DNA from: Siphonodentalium dalli
Lineage: Eukaryota; Mollusca; Scaphopoda; Gadilida; Siphonodentaliidae
Length of the DNA stretch: 64,000 nucleotides
Direction of reading: 5' to 3'
Assembly: GCA_032622095.1 (NCBI GenBank)
Contig: CP136063.1
Coordinates: 282,465,426 to 282,529,425 of the forward strand
A program made the translations under genes and the position numbers. Under the pieces are notes generated by a model. The model searched no databases and had not been told where the DNA came from. It saw nothing but the letters and a program-made list of their open reading frames with translations. Positions 1 to 9,600 of this stretch are shown here, in pieces (within the stretch, counting starts at the first letter, position 1; every line of letters starts with the position of its first letter).

Positions 1-1330
1 ACATTTTTTTTCCCTCACTTATTTTATATTATTATGGTAAGAAATGCCGAGAAAACTATTAATTTTTTTTTTTTTTGTGGTTATTTTGAAGTTTAACTTA
101 ACCCAGCATAAATATGTCAATATATTACATTATGATTCTATCGTTTAATTTGCTTTATATAGTCATGAAATAGAGAGAAATTAACTTTACATGAGCAAAA
201 TTTGATAGAGTAAGAATTTGGGGTGGGGGGGGGGGGAAATACCCAGGCCTGAGTATCTTCCCCCCCACCCAGCACCTACATATGACAAAAATTAAACGTA
301 TGATTTTATTGCTTAATTTGCTTTATATAGTCATGAAATGGCGAGAAATTAACTTTATATGAGCAAAATTTGATTGAGTAAGAATTTGGGGTGGGGGGGG
401 GGGGGGAGAAGATACCCAGGCCTGAGTATCTTCCCCCCCACCCAGCACCTACATATGACAAAAATTAAACGTATGATTTTATTGCTTAATTTGCTTTATA
501 TAGTCATGAAATGGCGAGAAATTAACTTTATATGAGCAAAATTTGATTAGAGTAAGAATTTGGGGTGGGGGGAAAGATACCCAGGCCTGGGTATCTCCCC
601 CCACCCCAAATTCTATATAAAGCAAATTAAACGATAGAATCATAATGTAATATTTTGACATATTTATGCTGGGTTAAGTTAAACTTCAAAATAACCAAAA
701 AAAAAAAAAAAATTAATAGTTTTCTCGGCATTTCTTACCATAATAATATATAATAAGTGAGGGGAAAAAAATAAATGAGTGGGGGGGAAGATACCCAGGG
801 CGGGGGGGAAGATACCCCGGGGGGGAAGATACCCAGGCCTGGGTATCTCCCCCCCACCCCAAATTCTTGCTCTAATCAAATTTTGCTCATATAAAGTAAA
901 TTTCTCGCCATTTCATGACTATATAAAGCAAATTAAGCAATAAAATCATACGTTTAATTTTTGTCATATGTAGGTGCTGGGTGGGGGGGAAGATACTCAG
1001 GCCTGGGTATCTTCCCCCCCCCCCCCCCACCCCAAATTCTTACTCTATCAAATTTTGCTCATGTAAAGTTAATTTCTCGCCATTTCATGACTATATAAAG
1101 CAAATTAAACGATAGAATCATAATGTAATATTTTGACATATTTATGCTGGGTTAAGTTAAACTTCAAAATAACCAAAAAAAATAAAAAATTTAATAGTTT
1201 TCTCGGCATTTCTTACCATAATGATAATAATATATAATAAGTGAGGGGAAAAAAATATATGAGTGGGGGGGAAGATACCCAGGGCGGGGGGGGAAGATAC
1301 CCCGGGGTATCTCCCCCCCCCGGGGGGGAA
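1..1330. repeat. Complex of inverted and direct G-rich repeats
   Basis: The first ~165 bases (poly-T tract, ATTAATAGTTTTCTCGGCA in reverse, AT-rich tail) recur in reverse complement near 612-771 and again near 1090-1255. Between them, ~180-bp units recur directly at about 271-450 and 451-600 and inverted at about 840-1020. Each unit carries a palindromic core in which GGGTGGGGGG and GATACCCAGGCCTG face their complements. Nothing here is convincingly coding; the overlapping short ORFs are by-products of poly-G and poly-C. It looks like several copies of one foldback-type element inserted or duplicated next to each other. The G runs could form quadruplexes. Confidence 0.75.
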
Positions 1331-1352
1331 GATACCCAGGGGGGGAAGATAA

Positions 1353-1612
1353 ACTGTTACACCGGTAAGAAGCCCAGAGGTAAACAGACACCCAAAGGAG
1401 GTACCGGTACAAGCCCAGAGGTAAACAGTCAACCCAAGGGAGGTACCGGTAAGAAGCCCAGAGGTAAACAGACACCCAAAGGAGGTACAGGTAAGAAGCC
1501 CAGAGGTAAACAGACACCAAAGGAGGTACCAGTAAGAAGCCAGGTAAACAGGCAACCCAAGATTCCACTAAAATGTCCAAGGAAGCTTTTATGAAGCATG
1601 CGTTGGAAGGAA
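1353..1612 (+). CDS. Lysine-rich tandem-repeat exon (unrecognised protein, partial)
   Basis: Five 42-bp units start at 1361, 1403, 1445, 1487 and 1528 and encode the 14-residue repeat TGKKPRGKQTPKGG. The fourth unit is 41 bp because one C is missing from its ACACCC. In the shifted frame the coding continues through KQATQDSTKMSKEAFMKHAL to a strong donor, A|GTAAGTAA, at 1613. Without the lost base the whole stretch would be one frame. The repeat is very basic and resembles histone-tail or AT-hook-like sequence but lacks the GRP core. The left edge is unclear because the G-rich repeat abuts it. It lies ~760 bp upstream of the lectin-like exon on the same strand and may belong to the same gene; that is a guess. 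Confidence 0.35.
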
Positions 1613-1834
1613 GTAAGTAATCATGAATAATTTCAACTGCAATCTTCTGTATTAATTAAATACATGTACCATACAAGATCTAGAAATGTTTACAATATGG
1701 CCATAAACTGTTAGCAGCCTTTAAATTTAATAGGAACAAATAACTTTTGATCCTCCAAATGGATCTAAATATCTTATACAACGTACAGTTTGGGTTTACC
1801 GTCTACTCCAGTTATGGATGAAAAGACTATGGAA

Positions 1835-2483
1835 CCGCGAAGCTAAAGCAACATTGGTAGGAAATGGAAGGCGATAATCCCAACAATAGAGAATTCTTCT
1901 TGTGGTTCCAACGATATGGAGGGAAGAAAACATTCACATTTGAAACAGGCCATTGAAGATGATTTGAGAAAGCCGAAGCAGATGTAACCACACTTGTCCG
2001 ATTGTAACATTCCTGTATTATTGTATCTGGCACGTTACCCTTTGTCTTCATCTTCGCGTCTGGTTTCCTCTGGCTGTTGGATATGGATTCATCCTACATA
2101 GTTATGCCTGGGAATGGTCGAGCGGTCACGAGACGAGCAACATTGTTAAGAAATGGAAGATGATCCCAACAATAGAGAAATCTACTTGTGGTTCCAAAGA
2201 TATGGAGGGAAGAAAACATTGACATTTGAAACTGGCCATTGAAGATGATTTGAGAAAGACGACGCAGATGTAACCACACTTAAGACAATGAATGATGCAC
2301 AGGATTGCTGTGCCGAGGAAGGTGCTCATCTGATAACCATGAAATCCCGCCAGATGATGGATTTCTGATTTGAGAAAGACGACGCAGATGTAACCACACT
2401 TAAGACAATGAATGATGCACAGGATTGCTGTGCCGAGGAAGGTGCTCATCTGATAACCATGAAATCCTGCCAGATGATGGATG
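1835..2483 (+). repeat. Local segmental duplications around a lectin-like exon
   Basis: A ~165-bp stretch at about 1835-2000 (GGTTCCAACGATATGGAGGG and neighbours) recurs diverged at about 2120-2280. The block at 2247-2366 is then repeated directly at 2367-2483 with a 120-bp offset and almost no changes. The second duplication copies the start of the lectin-like exon; 120 bp is 40 codons, so frame is kept, but the first copy runs into TGA soon after its KSRQMMD segment. Confidence 0.7.
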
Positions 2484-2522
2484 ATCTAATGGTGTTACTC
2501 AGAACATGGGGCCACGGACACG
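2375..2522 (+). CDS. C-type-lectin-like domain exon (partial)
   Basis: After a possible acceptor (TTTGAG at 2369-2374) the frame reads KDDADVTTLKTMNDAQDCCA, then EEGAHLITMKSCQMMDDLMV, then LLRTWGHGH, and ends at G|GTAAGTAAG (donor 2523). Known family pattern: the N-terminal half of a C-type lectin domain has an aromatic or polar residue followed by xxAxxxC, then G-A-x-L and a hydrophobic strand, then a helix of acidic and aliphatic residues. NDAQDCC, EEGAHLITM and DDLMVLL fit. The usual Trp before the DAQ is Met-Asn here. The upstream CY..F strand and downstream WIG/EPN/WND motifs are not seen nearby. A near-identical first copy (2255-2366) is out of use because of a stop. The fragment may be a dying or partly duplicated gene; the domain call is moderately secure. 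Confidence 0.5.
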
Positions 2523-3433
2523 GTAAGTAAGATATCAGCGGCTACTTTATAAACCTCAAGTAAAAAATATAAAAAGATGAGAGACAGAAAGACAGACACA
2601 CATACGTAATGCACAAACATTAGAGTAGCGATATACGTTGAGACATAATATTCTTGCACCCACTTTTGCAAGCTCTCAATTGAAATCTTAGTGTCTTAGT
2701 TCGGCATTTTTCCGAATGTTTAATTTTAATTGTTCTATGCAAATTCTCATTAACTGCTCCACATACTAACATGACAGATCAGCTTCACCGATCTATTTTG
2801 TTTTTAAAGGGGTACTGTACGCCATTTTCAATAAATTTCCGGTAATAACAACGATCTAATATCGATAATATATAGAAAAATAAGTAATTTGAGTCGAAGG
2901 TGTATTCTGTAAACATTCAGGTTAATAGGCTATCTTAAAATCAAAGTTAATAATTTGATATAAATTTAATTTATGGCTGGAGCCATAAAATGGTATAAAT
3001 TAAATTACGAATTTCCGTGTACAAGACATAATCAAATTAATTGAGGGATAGTGGATTGGTAAACGCATGGCACACACAATGGTTTAAAACATTATGCTGA
3101 TACGGGGAGAAAAATCAAACCACTCACTGATTAGTGACGATACAATAACTTAAATGAGTATATGAAACTAGTATGCATATAATATAACTTTTATTTGATA
3201 CATTTGGTTGAACACTATACAAAATTTTTTCGACAACAACAATTTGTATTTTTGCATTCTGGTAAATTTTCCATCCGTAACACTACTTCGTACTCAACAG
3301 ACTTTCAAATAATGGAAAAATTGTTACCTTATTCTGCGACTCAGAGACTATAGAAACCAACAAACCAACCTTTAAGGCCTTGGATGCTTAATAAAGGACC
3401 AAACATACACAACTGTAACCTTAATTTGATGAG
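2523..3433. other. Non-coding stretch, presumed intron or intergenic
   Basis: AT-rich sequence with no ORF above 60 codons, no recognised repeat and no RNA gene. The first bases are the GTAAGTAAG donor of the lectin-like exon, so at least the beginning is probably intronic. Confidence 0.5.
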
Positions 3434-3818
3434 TTCTCATCGGCAATGACAACCAGCCCTACTTAAACAACAAATGTGGTTTATGTGATGGGCCGTGGTA
3501 TAATGCATGTTGCCAGAAGGCATTACCATTAATTGTAATTTATTAAGAATGAGACAAAAAGGATTTGCTTATACCAGCACAACATGATATCCACAACAAA
3601 TGTGGACTATGTGGTGGACCGTGGTACAATGTATGTTACTAGAAGACAAATGTGGTGCAAAGTTGTCAGTTCTGAAAAATAAGAAATCTGACGATTATGT
3701 AGAAGATGTAAAAGAATATCACCTTAAAGCAATATCAAAGGAAATGCTGGGAAATGTGCAAAAAAAAACTATTTCTGTAAATATGTTTCCCCAGAAATAT
3801 GTCTGTACCACCATGTGA
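3434..3818 (+). pseudogene. Two Cys-rich coding remnants sharing NKCGLC..PWYN
   Basis: Two pieces 126 bp apart encode similar motifs: NKCGLCDGPWYNACC (Cys codon at 3475) and NKCGLCGGPWYNVCY (Cys codon at 3601). The first frame runs from about 3434 to a TAA at 3544; the second stops right after VCY. A further frame, 3600-3818, encodes a lysine- and glutamate-rich stretch (KSDDYVEDVKEYHLKAISKE). The C-G-x-C-x-x-P-W pattern recalls the CGVCGDPW-type segment of animal chitin-active AA15 monooxygenases, but too little is present to claim it. Most likely decayed coding DNA, perhaps from a repeated element. Confidence 0.25.
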
Positions 3819-3858
3819 ACATATGCATGGACAGCTATTTGTCACATGGTGTCATGTA

Positions 3859-4025
3859 CAGTAATGCCTTAAGTAATCGACATGGGGAAATCACAAAACC
3901 TGGATGGTTGTGTAGAATATATAGCTACTGGCCACCTCATGTTTTATTGTGATATGTGATAAGTTGTTTAATTAACACTCATTTCATGTGTAATCATAAG
4001 AAGTCGACTACTTAGAGCATTACTG
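3859..4025. mobile_element. Tc1/mariner-like MITE (TA target)
   Basis: The termini CAGTAATGCCTTAAGTAATC and the complement of GACTACTTAGAGCATTACTG match over ~23 bp with three or four changes, and both ends abut TA (3857-3858 and 4026-4027). The ~167-bp body has no ORF. The same termini occur at 7875-8315 and 12334-12508, so this is a local family. The TA target and CAGT start are typical of non-autonomous Tc1/mariner elements. Confidence 0.7.
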
Positions 4026-4027
4026 TA

Positions 4028-4822
4028 TCTTGATGAAATTACTTTATTGAAGTTCAACGATGAATTTTTTGGAGAGCAGGGTGTTAATGTAAAATATTAG
4101 ATCGACGGGGGTTAAATCGATGGGGCATATCTGGGTGATAGGTGATATTTGGGTGATTGGCGATAATAGTTCACGTGTGATAAGCATTGATTGATAATTG
4201 ACTCGATTCAGCACGAGTTTCTCAAATGTTCTAAAGTGTGCTTGAACGTAAACAAGATTTTAGCGCTCATTCTACGTTTAGCTTCTTATGTGCACGGTTG
4301 GGCCCACCTTCCCACCCACACGTAGTAACGTAGATCATTAAATTATATATTGGCTTTTGAAAAAGTTTATCATCAATACATACGAGAATATAGGCTGCAA
4401 AATTTTGTTTAATTGCCTGATACATGTTTATAGTATGTCATAATAGTATAGGTCTTTTATGATTATTTAATGATAATTCTATATATGATGTGCACAGTTC
4501 ATGTGAAGCCAACTTTATCCTGAATTTCTAGATTAAAACTTCATTATACAATTCGTAGTTGTTATTCTATAAATCATTTATGTTTGTTCGAGTGAAACGA
4601 GTTAAAACATAATTAGAATAAAGAAAGATCAAAGGAAAAAATGCCTCACTTTCAATCATTTAAAAATATAGACCCCTTCTATGGATCTGTACATTATCAT
4701 ACAACAAATTAATTAAAGGTTTTATGTCATTAACATGTCATGGATAATATTTCAGTATTTTCCGACGGAACTTCACGGAAGCATTTTATATTTTCTGCAA
4801 CCTCTTATCTGTAGAACTATTT
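4028..4822. other. AT-rich non-coding stretch
   Basis: No coding frame, repeat family or RNA gene recognised. Confidence 0.5.
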
Positions 4823-4830
4823 AAATATGT

Positions 4831-5359
4831 GACCCGCCATATCAAATCCAGTCGTAAGTCGGGATTTTTTTACCCTGTGCCAATGCATTGTCTTATATAT
4901 TGTTAGGCCTGTGTCAATCTGGGTGTAACATTCTCTTATATATTGTTACCCTGTGCCAATGCATTCTCTTATATGCGAGTTGACCTATGGTCGACTCGCA
5001 TATATAAGAGAATGCATTGGCCTAACAATTTTTTACAATTTTAATAATTTGTTCTTGTATTCTTTAACAATTTTATAATTTCACCCATACAGAGCCCCAG
5101 ACAAACATGAGCCGACCACACTCTTCTATATGCTTCTATATATGTGTGGGGCTCCCTGCAGGGTAATGGATGTTTTTTTTATTTTATGTCCTAAAAATTG
5201 TAAGAAACATTTATTTAAAAAACATGATAAAAAATTGTTAGGCCAATGCATTCTCTTATATATGAGAGGCGACCTATGGTCGACTCGCATATATAAGAGA
5301 ATGCATTGGCACAGGGTAAAAAAAATCCCGACTTGCGACTGGATTTGATATGGCGGGTC
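4831..5359. mobile_element. 529-bp foldback element with 8-bp target duplication
   Basis: The left end GACCCGCCATATCAAATCC at 4831 is the reverse complement of the right end at 5359, and the inverted ends extend ~55 bp. AAATATGT precedes (4823-4830) and follows (5360-5367) as a perfect 8-bp duplication, the length used by hAT transposases. Inside are two copies of a 65-67-bp hairpin (4956-5020 and 5243-5309) with arms reading TGCATTCTCTTATATATGCG and its complement, and a ~270-bp segment (about 5056-5325) that recurs at 8645-8917. No transposase is encoded; the 72-codon ORF inside is incidental. Confidence 0.8.
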
Positions 5360-5444
5360 AAATATGTCATCTCATTGCAGATTATTCAGCCTTAATGACA
5401 AGTTGATGTTATTTATAGAAACACAAATGAATGTGTAGCCCACA

Positions 5445-6390
5445 GGTAGATCTAGAGATATTAGCCCACAGGTAGATAAGAGGGAGATAACCCATACTGG
5501 TTGTTATTAATAGGCCAGCATGTATGTGTCGTCCACAGGCAGATTAAGGGAGATAACCCAGCCTGGTTGTTATTTATAGGCCAGCATGTATGTGTCGCCC
5601 ACAGGCAGATTAAGGGAGATAACCCAGCCTGGTTGTTATTTATAGGCCAGCATGTATGTGTCGTCCACAGGCAGATCAAGGGAGATAACCCAGCCTGGTT
5701 GTTACTTATAGGCCAGCATGTATGTGTAGCCCACAGGCAGATCAAGGGAGATAACCCAGCCTGGTTGTTACTTATAGACCAGCATGTATGTGTAGCCCAC
5801 AGGCAGATTAATGGAGATAACCCAGCCTGGTTGTTACTTATAGGCCAGCATGTATGTGTAGCCCACAGGCAGATTAAGGGAGATAACCCAGCCTGGTTGT
5901 TACTTATAGGCCAGCATGTATGTGTAGCCCACAGGCAGGTAAGAAGGAGATAACCCATACTGGTTGTGTCGTCCACAGGCAGATTAAGGGAGATAACCCA
6001 GCCTGGTTGTTATATATAGGCCAGCATGTATGTGTCGTCCACAGGCAGATCAAGGGAGATAACCCAGCCTGGTTGTTACTTATAGACCAGCATGTATGTG
6101 TAGCCCACAGGCAGATTAAGGGAGATAACCCAGCCTGGTTGTTACTTATAGGCCAGCATGTATGTGTAGCCCACAGGCAGATTAAGGGAGATAACCCAGC
6201 CTGGTTGTTACTTATAGGCCAGCATGTATGTGTAGCCCACAGGCAGGTAAGAAGGAGATAACCCATACTGGTTGTGTCGTCCACAGGCAGATTAAGGGAG
6301 ATAACCCAGCCTGGTTGTTATATATAGGCCAGCATGTATGTGTCGTCCACAGGCAGATTAAGGGAGATAACCCAGCCTGGTTGTTACTCA
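5445..6390. repeat. 66-bp minisatellite with a higher-order unit
   Basis: About 14 units of GGCCAGCATGTATGTGTCGT + CCACAGGCAGATTAAGGGAG + ATAACCCAGCCTGGTTGTTA and a short AT tail. The 66-bp spacing is divisible by three, so long ORFs persist on both strands (22-residue period, GDNPAWLLFIGQHVCVVHRQ on plus). A shortened unit containing GGCAGGTAAGAAGGAG occurs twice, 308 bp apart, marking a duplicated block of about four units. The double-strand openness argues for a non-coding tandem repeat. Confidence 0.85.
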
Positions 6391-6578
6391 CAGACACTCT
6401 ACACATGCAGGTCTCCAGGGATCGCATGGAAATGAATAGTACTTGAATTTTGGACCTTGGAATGAATAGTCCTTGAATCCGATTTGAACCTTGAATAGTA
6501 CTTGAATTCAACTAACAGTCCTTGAATGGTACTTGAATATTGAGAAAGTACAGAACCGAGCCTGTGGTTCCTCACCTA

Positions 6579-6948
6579 CCCCACTGGACAAAACAAGTGT
6601 CCATTGGCACCGCGGTGTATTTGCCATTCGGCCGCGGTGTCAGAGTTTGTAACTGCAGTTGAGCACCGCGGCCGAACGGCAAGTACACCGCGGCCGAACA
6701 AAAAGTACACTGCAGCCGAAAGGCAACTACACCGCAGCTGAACGGCATGTACACCATGGTTAGATTTATAATTTGTATCGTCTTTTTTCAGTTTAATTAA
6801 CGTACACCGCGGCAACTACACCATGGCGGAACGGCAAGTACACCGCGGCCCAACTGTAGTTAGCCGGTGGAGCCGCGGTGTAGTTACATTTCAGCCGCGG
6901 TGGCAACGCTAACCGCGGTTAAGTGGACACTTGTTTTGTCCAGCAGGG
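6579..6948. mobile_element. CCGCGG-rich MITE, copy 1
   Basis: Ends read CCCCACTGGACAAAACAAG on the left and, in complement, CCCTGCTGGACAAAACAAG on the right, each next to TA (6577-6578 and 6949-6950). The ~370-bp body is full of GCCGCGGTG and CCGAACGGCAAGTACACC variants on both strands. The second copy at 15859-16233 is ~375 bp and clearly homologous, which sets the boundaries. No protein is encoded. Confidence 0.8.
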
Positions 6949-7874
6949 TACGCTTGTAAAAGCTTCATAAATATTGTTAACTATCTGATCGGTACACATA
7001 GGTAAAGGTAAGTAAGCCATAAACAACAGTTCTGCTTTCGTTTTACTGTAGCGGTATAGAGTTGTGTCTCTTCTATTGTGTACTATATCGGTATAATAGA
7101 GTTGACTCGATTTGTACCCACATCGCGGCCGTGTGCAAATACGTCTTAAGGTAATTATGGGATATCTTTGACATCACTTCCCATTAGTAAATTGGATTTT
7201 TTTGGAGAAATTCAATTCTAATAACTAAACAAATGAACAAATAAATGCCTAAAGGGGCATGTGTGTTTAGCCATGATTGGGTAGCAAAGTATACCTGGCT
7301 TCGCAGTAATAATCTTCTCAGTGTAGATTGTGTGCGCAAGACATTAACATCTCTAGAAGGGGGAAAGTGCTATAAAATCGCATGCGAAAAGGGGGCGCCA
7401 CAAATCTCTTTCTGAACAAGCGGGGGGATGTTCGACAGATGTCTTTGTTCATTCCTCTGTTACTAATACCACCGCCACCAATAATAGAAATGTTTAATCT
7501 GGGAACAGTATTCTAGTTCTGTTTCAGAAAACCAGGTTCTGGAAGCTGAAAGTTTGTGGGCTATCAACACAGTCACCACACATGCTTCGTATCACAGCAA
7601 CCAGAGGATAGGGCGATTTATTTCATTGTATGTTACATGTATATGAAGTCGCAAATAAGTTCAGTTGTGGTAAAAAGAAAACCTTGTATTTAACAGTTTT
7701 CTGAATTGCAGACCATTTCAAGCAGGTTCTTTTATCGAACATTAATGGCCCATTCGTTGTTCTATTTGATGAGTCATTAAATAAGAAAATACAAGAAAAA
7801 CAAATGGACATACATGTGAGATTTTGGTGTCAGAAGGATGACACTGATCCAGATGCAAAAGTTTTTACAAGGTA

Positions 7875-8315
7875 CAGTAATGCTCTAATTAATCGACCTC
7901 TTAACCAAAGCAGAATTATGGCTAACTTTTCAGGATTTAGTCGGAAATATGGCTTGTTGCCATTCATCGGAAAGCTCTGGGGGAGAGCTTTCCGATGAAT
8001 GGCAACAAGCCATATTTCCGACTAAATCCTGAAAAGTTACCCATAATTCTGCTTTGGTTAAGAGGTCGATTAACCCTTTGAGTGCCAGGGGCCGATCTCA
8101 TCGGCCCTAAACCTGCAAAATAAGTCTGTTAAAGAATATAAGAATAAATTATTAAAACTGTAAAAAAAAAAAAAATTGTTAGGCCAATGCATTCTCTTAT
8201 ATATGCGAGGCGACCTATGGTCGACTCGCATATATAAGAGAATGCATTGGCACAGGGTATATGGGTTGATACAAAAATCGACCTGGCACTCAAAGGGTTA
8301 ATTAGAGCATTACTG
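7875..8315. mobile_element. Tc1/mariner-like MITE inserted in the transposase fossil
   Basis: A near-perfect hairpin: the left arm starts CAGTAATGCTCTAATTAATC and continues to ~7980; its complement runs back from 8315. TA flanks both ends (7873-7874, 8316-8317). Removing the element and one TA restores the reading ACA AGG TAC TTT GGA, that is T-R-Y-F-G, so the precise insertion point in the older gene is visible. The right arm is itself split by the element at 8074-8297. Confidence 0.85.
8074..8297. mobile_element. piggyBac-like MITE nested in a MITE
   Basis: Terminal repeats CCCTTTGAGTGCCAGG and its complement are bounded by TTAA on both sides (8070-8073 and 8298-8301), the exact target of piggyBac transposases. 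The 224-bp body contains one copy of the 67-bp hairpin (8184-8250) seen in the element at 4831. It sits inside the right arm of the TA-flanked MITE, so it is the younger insertion. Confidence 0.85.
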
Positions 8316-8644
8316 TACTTTGGATCTACTTTTCTTGGACATGCTACAGCTGAAGATATGGTTGCCCACCTCAAATACTCTGAATTTGATAAGTTGCCCA
8401 ACATTGACAAGTTACTCCAAATAAGTATGGATGGCCCAAATGTGAATTTGGTATTTTTTCGGATAATACAATCACGGATTGAGAAGGACTACAATCATTC
8501 GCTAATAGATATTGGATTGTGTGATTTGCATGTCATGCACAATGCATTCAAGGGAGGAGCAGTGGCTTCAGAGTGGGACATTTGTGATGTATTGAGCAGC
8601 CTTTATTATTTATCAAAGGTTTCACCTGCAAGGCATGAAGATTT

Positions 8645-8917
8645 TTCTTGTATTCTTTAACAATTTTATAGTTTCACCCATACAGAGCCCCAGACAAACA
8701 TGAGCAGACGACACTCTTCTATATGCTTCTATATATGTGTGGGGCTCCCTGCAGGGTAACGGATGTTTTTTATTTTTTGTCCTAAAAATTGTAAGAAACA
8801 TTTATTTTAAAAAAATGATAAAAAATTGTTAGGCCAATGCATTCTCTTATATATGCGAGGCGACCTATGGTCGACTCGCATATATAAGAGAATGCATTGG
8901 CACAGGGTAAAAAAAAG
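8645..8917 (+). repeat. Dispersed repeat copy, homologous to 5056-5325
   Basis: About 270 bp nearly identical to the inner part of the 4831-5359 element, including the AGAGCCCCAGACAAACATGA segment, the GGGGCTCCCTGCAGGGTAA palindrome and the 67-bp hairpin (8834-8900), ending GGCACAGGGTAAAAAAAA. It interrupts the transposase fossil after ARHEDF. The terminal inverted repeats of the fuller copy are absent, so this is a truncated copy or a shorter family member. Confidence 0.75.
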
Positions 8918-9021
8918 TGTGCAACTGGTGATTTTGAAATGATTTGCCCCTTGAAATATGTTAAGCATCGTGGCTTGAATATGTACTCAATTCCAAGAGA
9001 GCACTGAAGATATGGCCTTTC

Positions 9022-9600
9022 GCAAGCCTTGAAATAGGGTGTCTGTCATTTGCAGAATGAGGTCCCCAGAGGATGAATTTAGTGATGCTACCCCGCATAG
9101 CGGGCTAGCATCACCAAATTCACCCTCTGGGAACCTCATTCTGCTGAGGTGTAAGCAGAATGAGGTCCCTAGAGGGTAAATTTGGTGATGCTAGCCCGCT
9201 ATGCGGGGGTAGCATCACTAAATTCACCCTCTGGGGGACCTCATTCTGCAAATGACAGACACCCTATTTCAAGGCTTGATTGGGATGACACAAACATACG
9301 AAATTGGACCACAGCTCGTCTTAGAAAAACTTCCCAGTCAGTGAGTCGTGTGTAAAGTATACAAAGCAGGCTAGCATCACTAAATTCACCCTCTGGGGAC
9401 CTCATTTTGCAAATGACAGACACCCGATTTCAAGGCTTGATTGGGATGACACAAACATACGAAATTGGACCACAGCTCGTCTTAGAAAAACTTCCCAGTC
9501 AGTGAGTCGTGTGTAAAGTATACAAAGCAGGCTAGCATCACTAAATTCACCCTCTGGGGACCTCATTTTTCAAATGACAGACACGCTATTTCAAGGCTTG
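9022..9600. mobile_element. Foldback element of the GAATGAGGTCCCC family with 28-bp flanking duplication
   Basis: Inverted ends CAAGCCTTGAAATAGGGTGT (9023 on) and its complement (to 9278) enclose GAATGAGGTCCCC, GGTGAATTT and GTGATGCTA arms facing each other. After 9278 a 160-bp unit (ATTGGGATGACACAAACATA to CAAGGCTTG) occurs twice in tandem. The insert is bounded by the same 28 bases of transposase sequence, at 8994-9021 and 9601-9628. Related arms occur at 35.9-36.9 kb. Confidence 0.75.
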
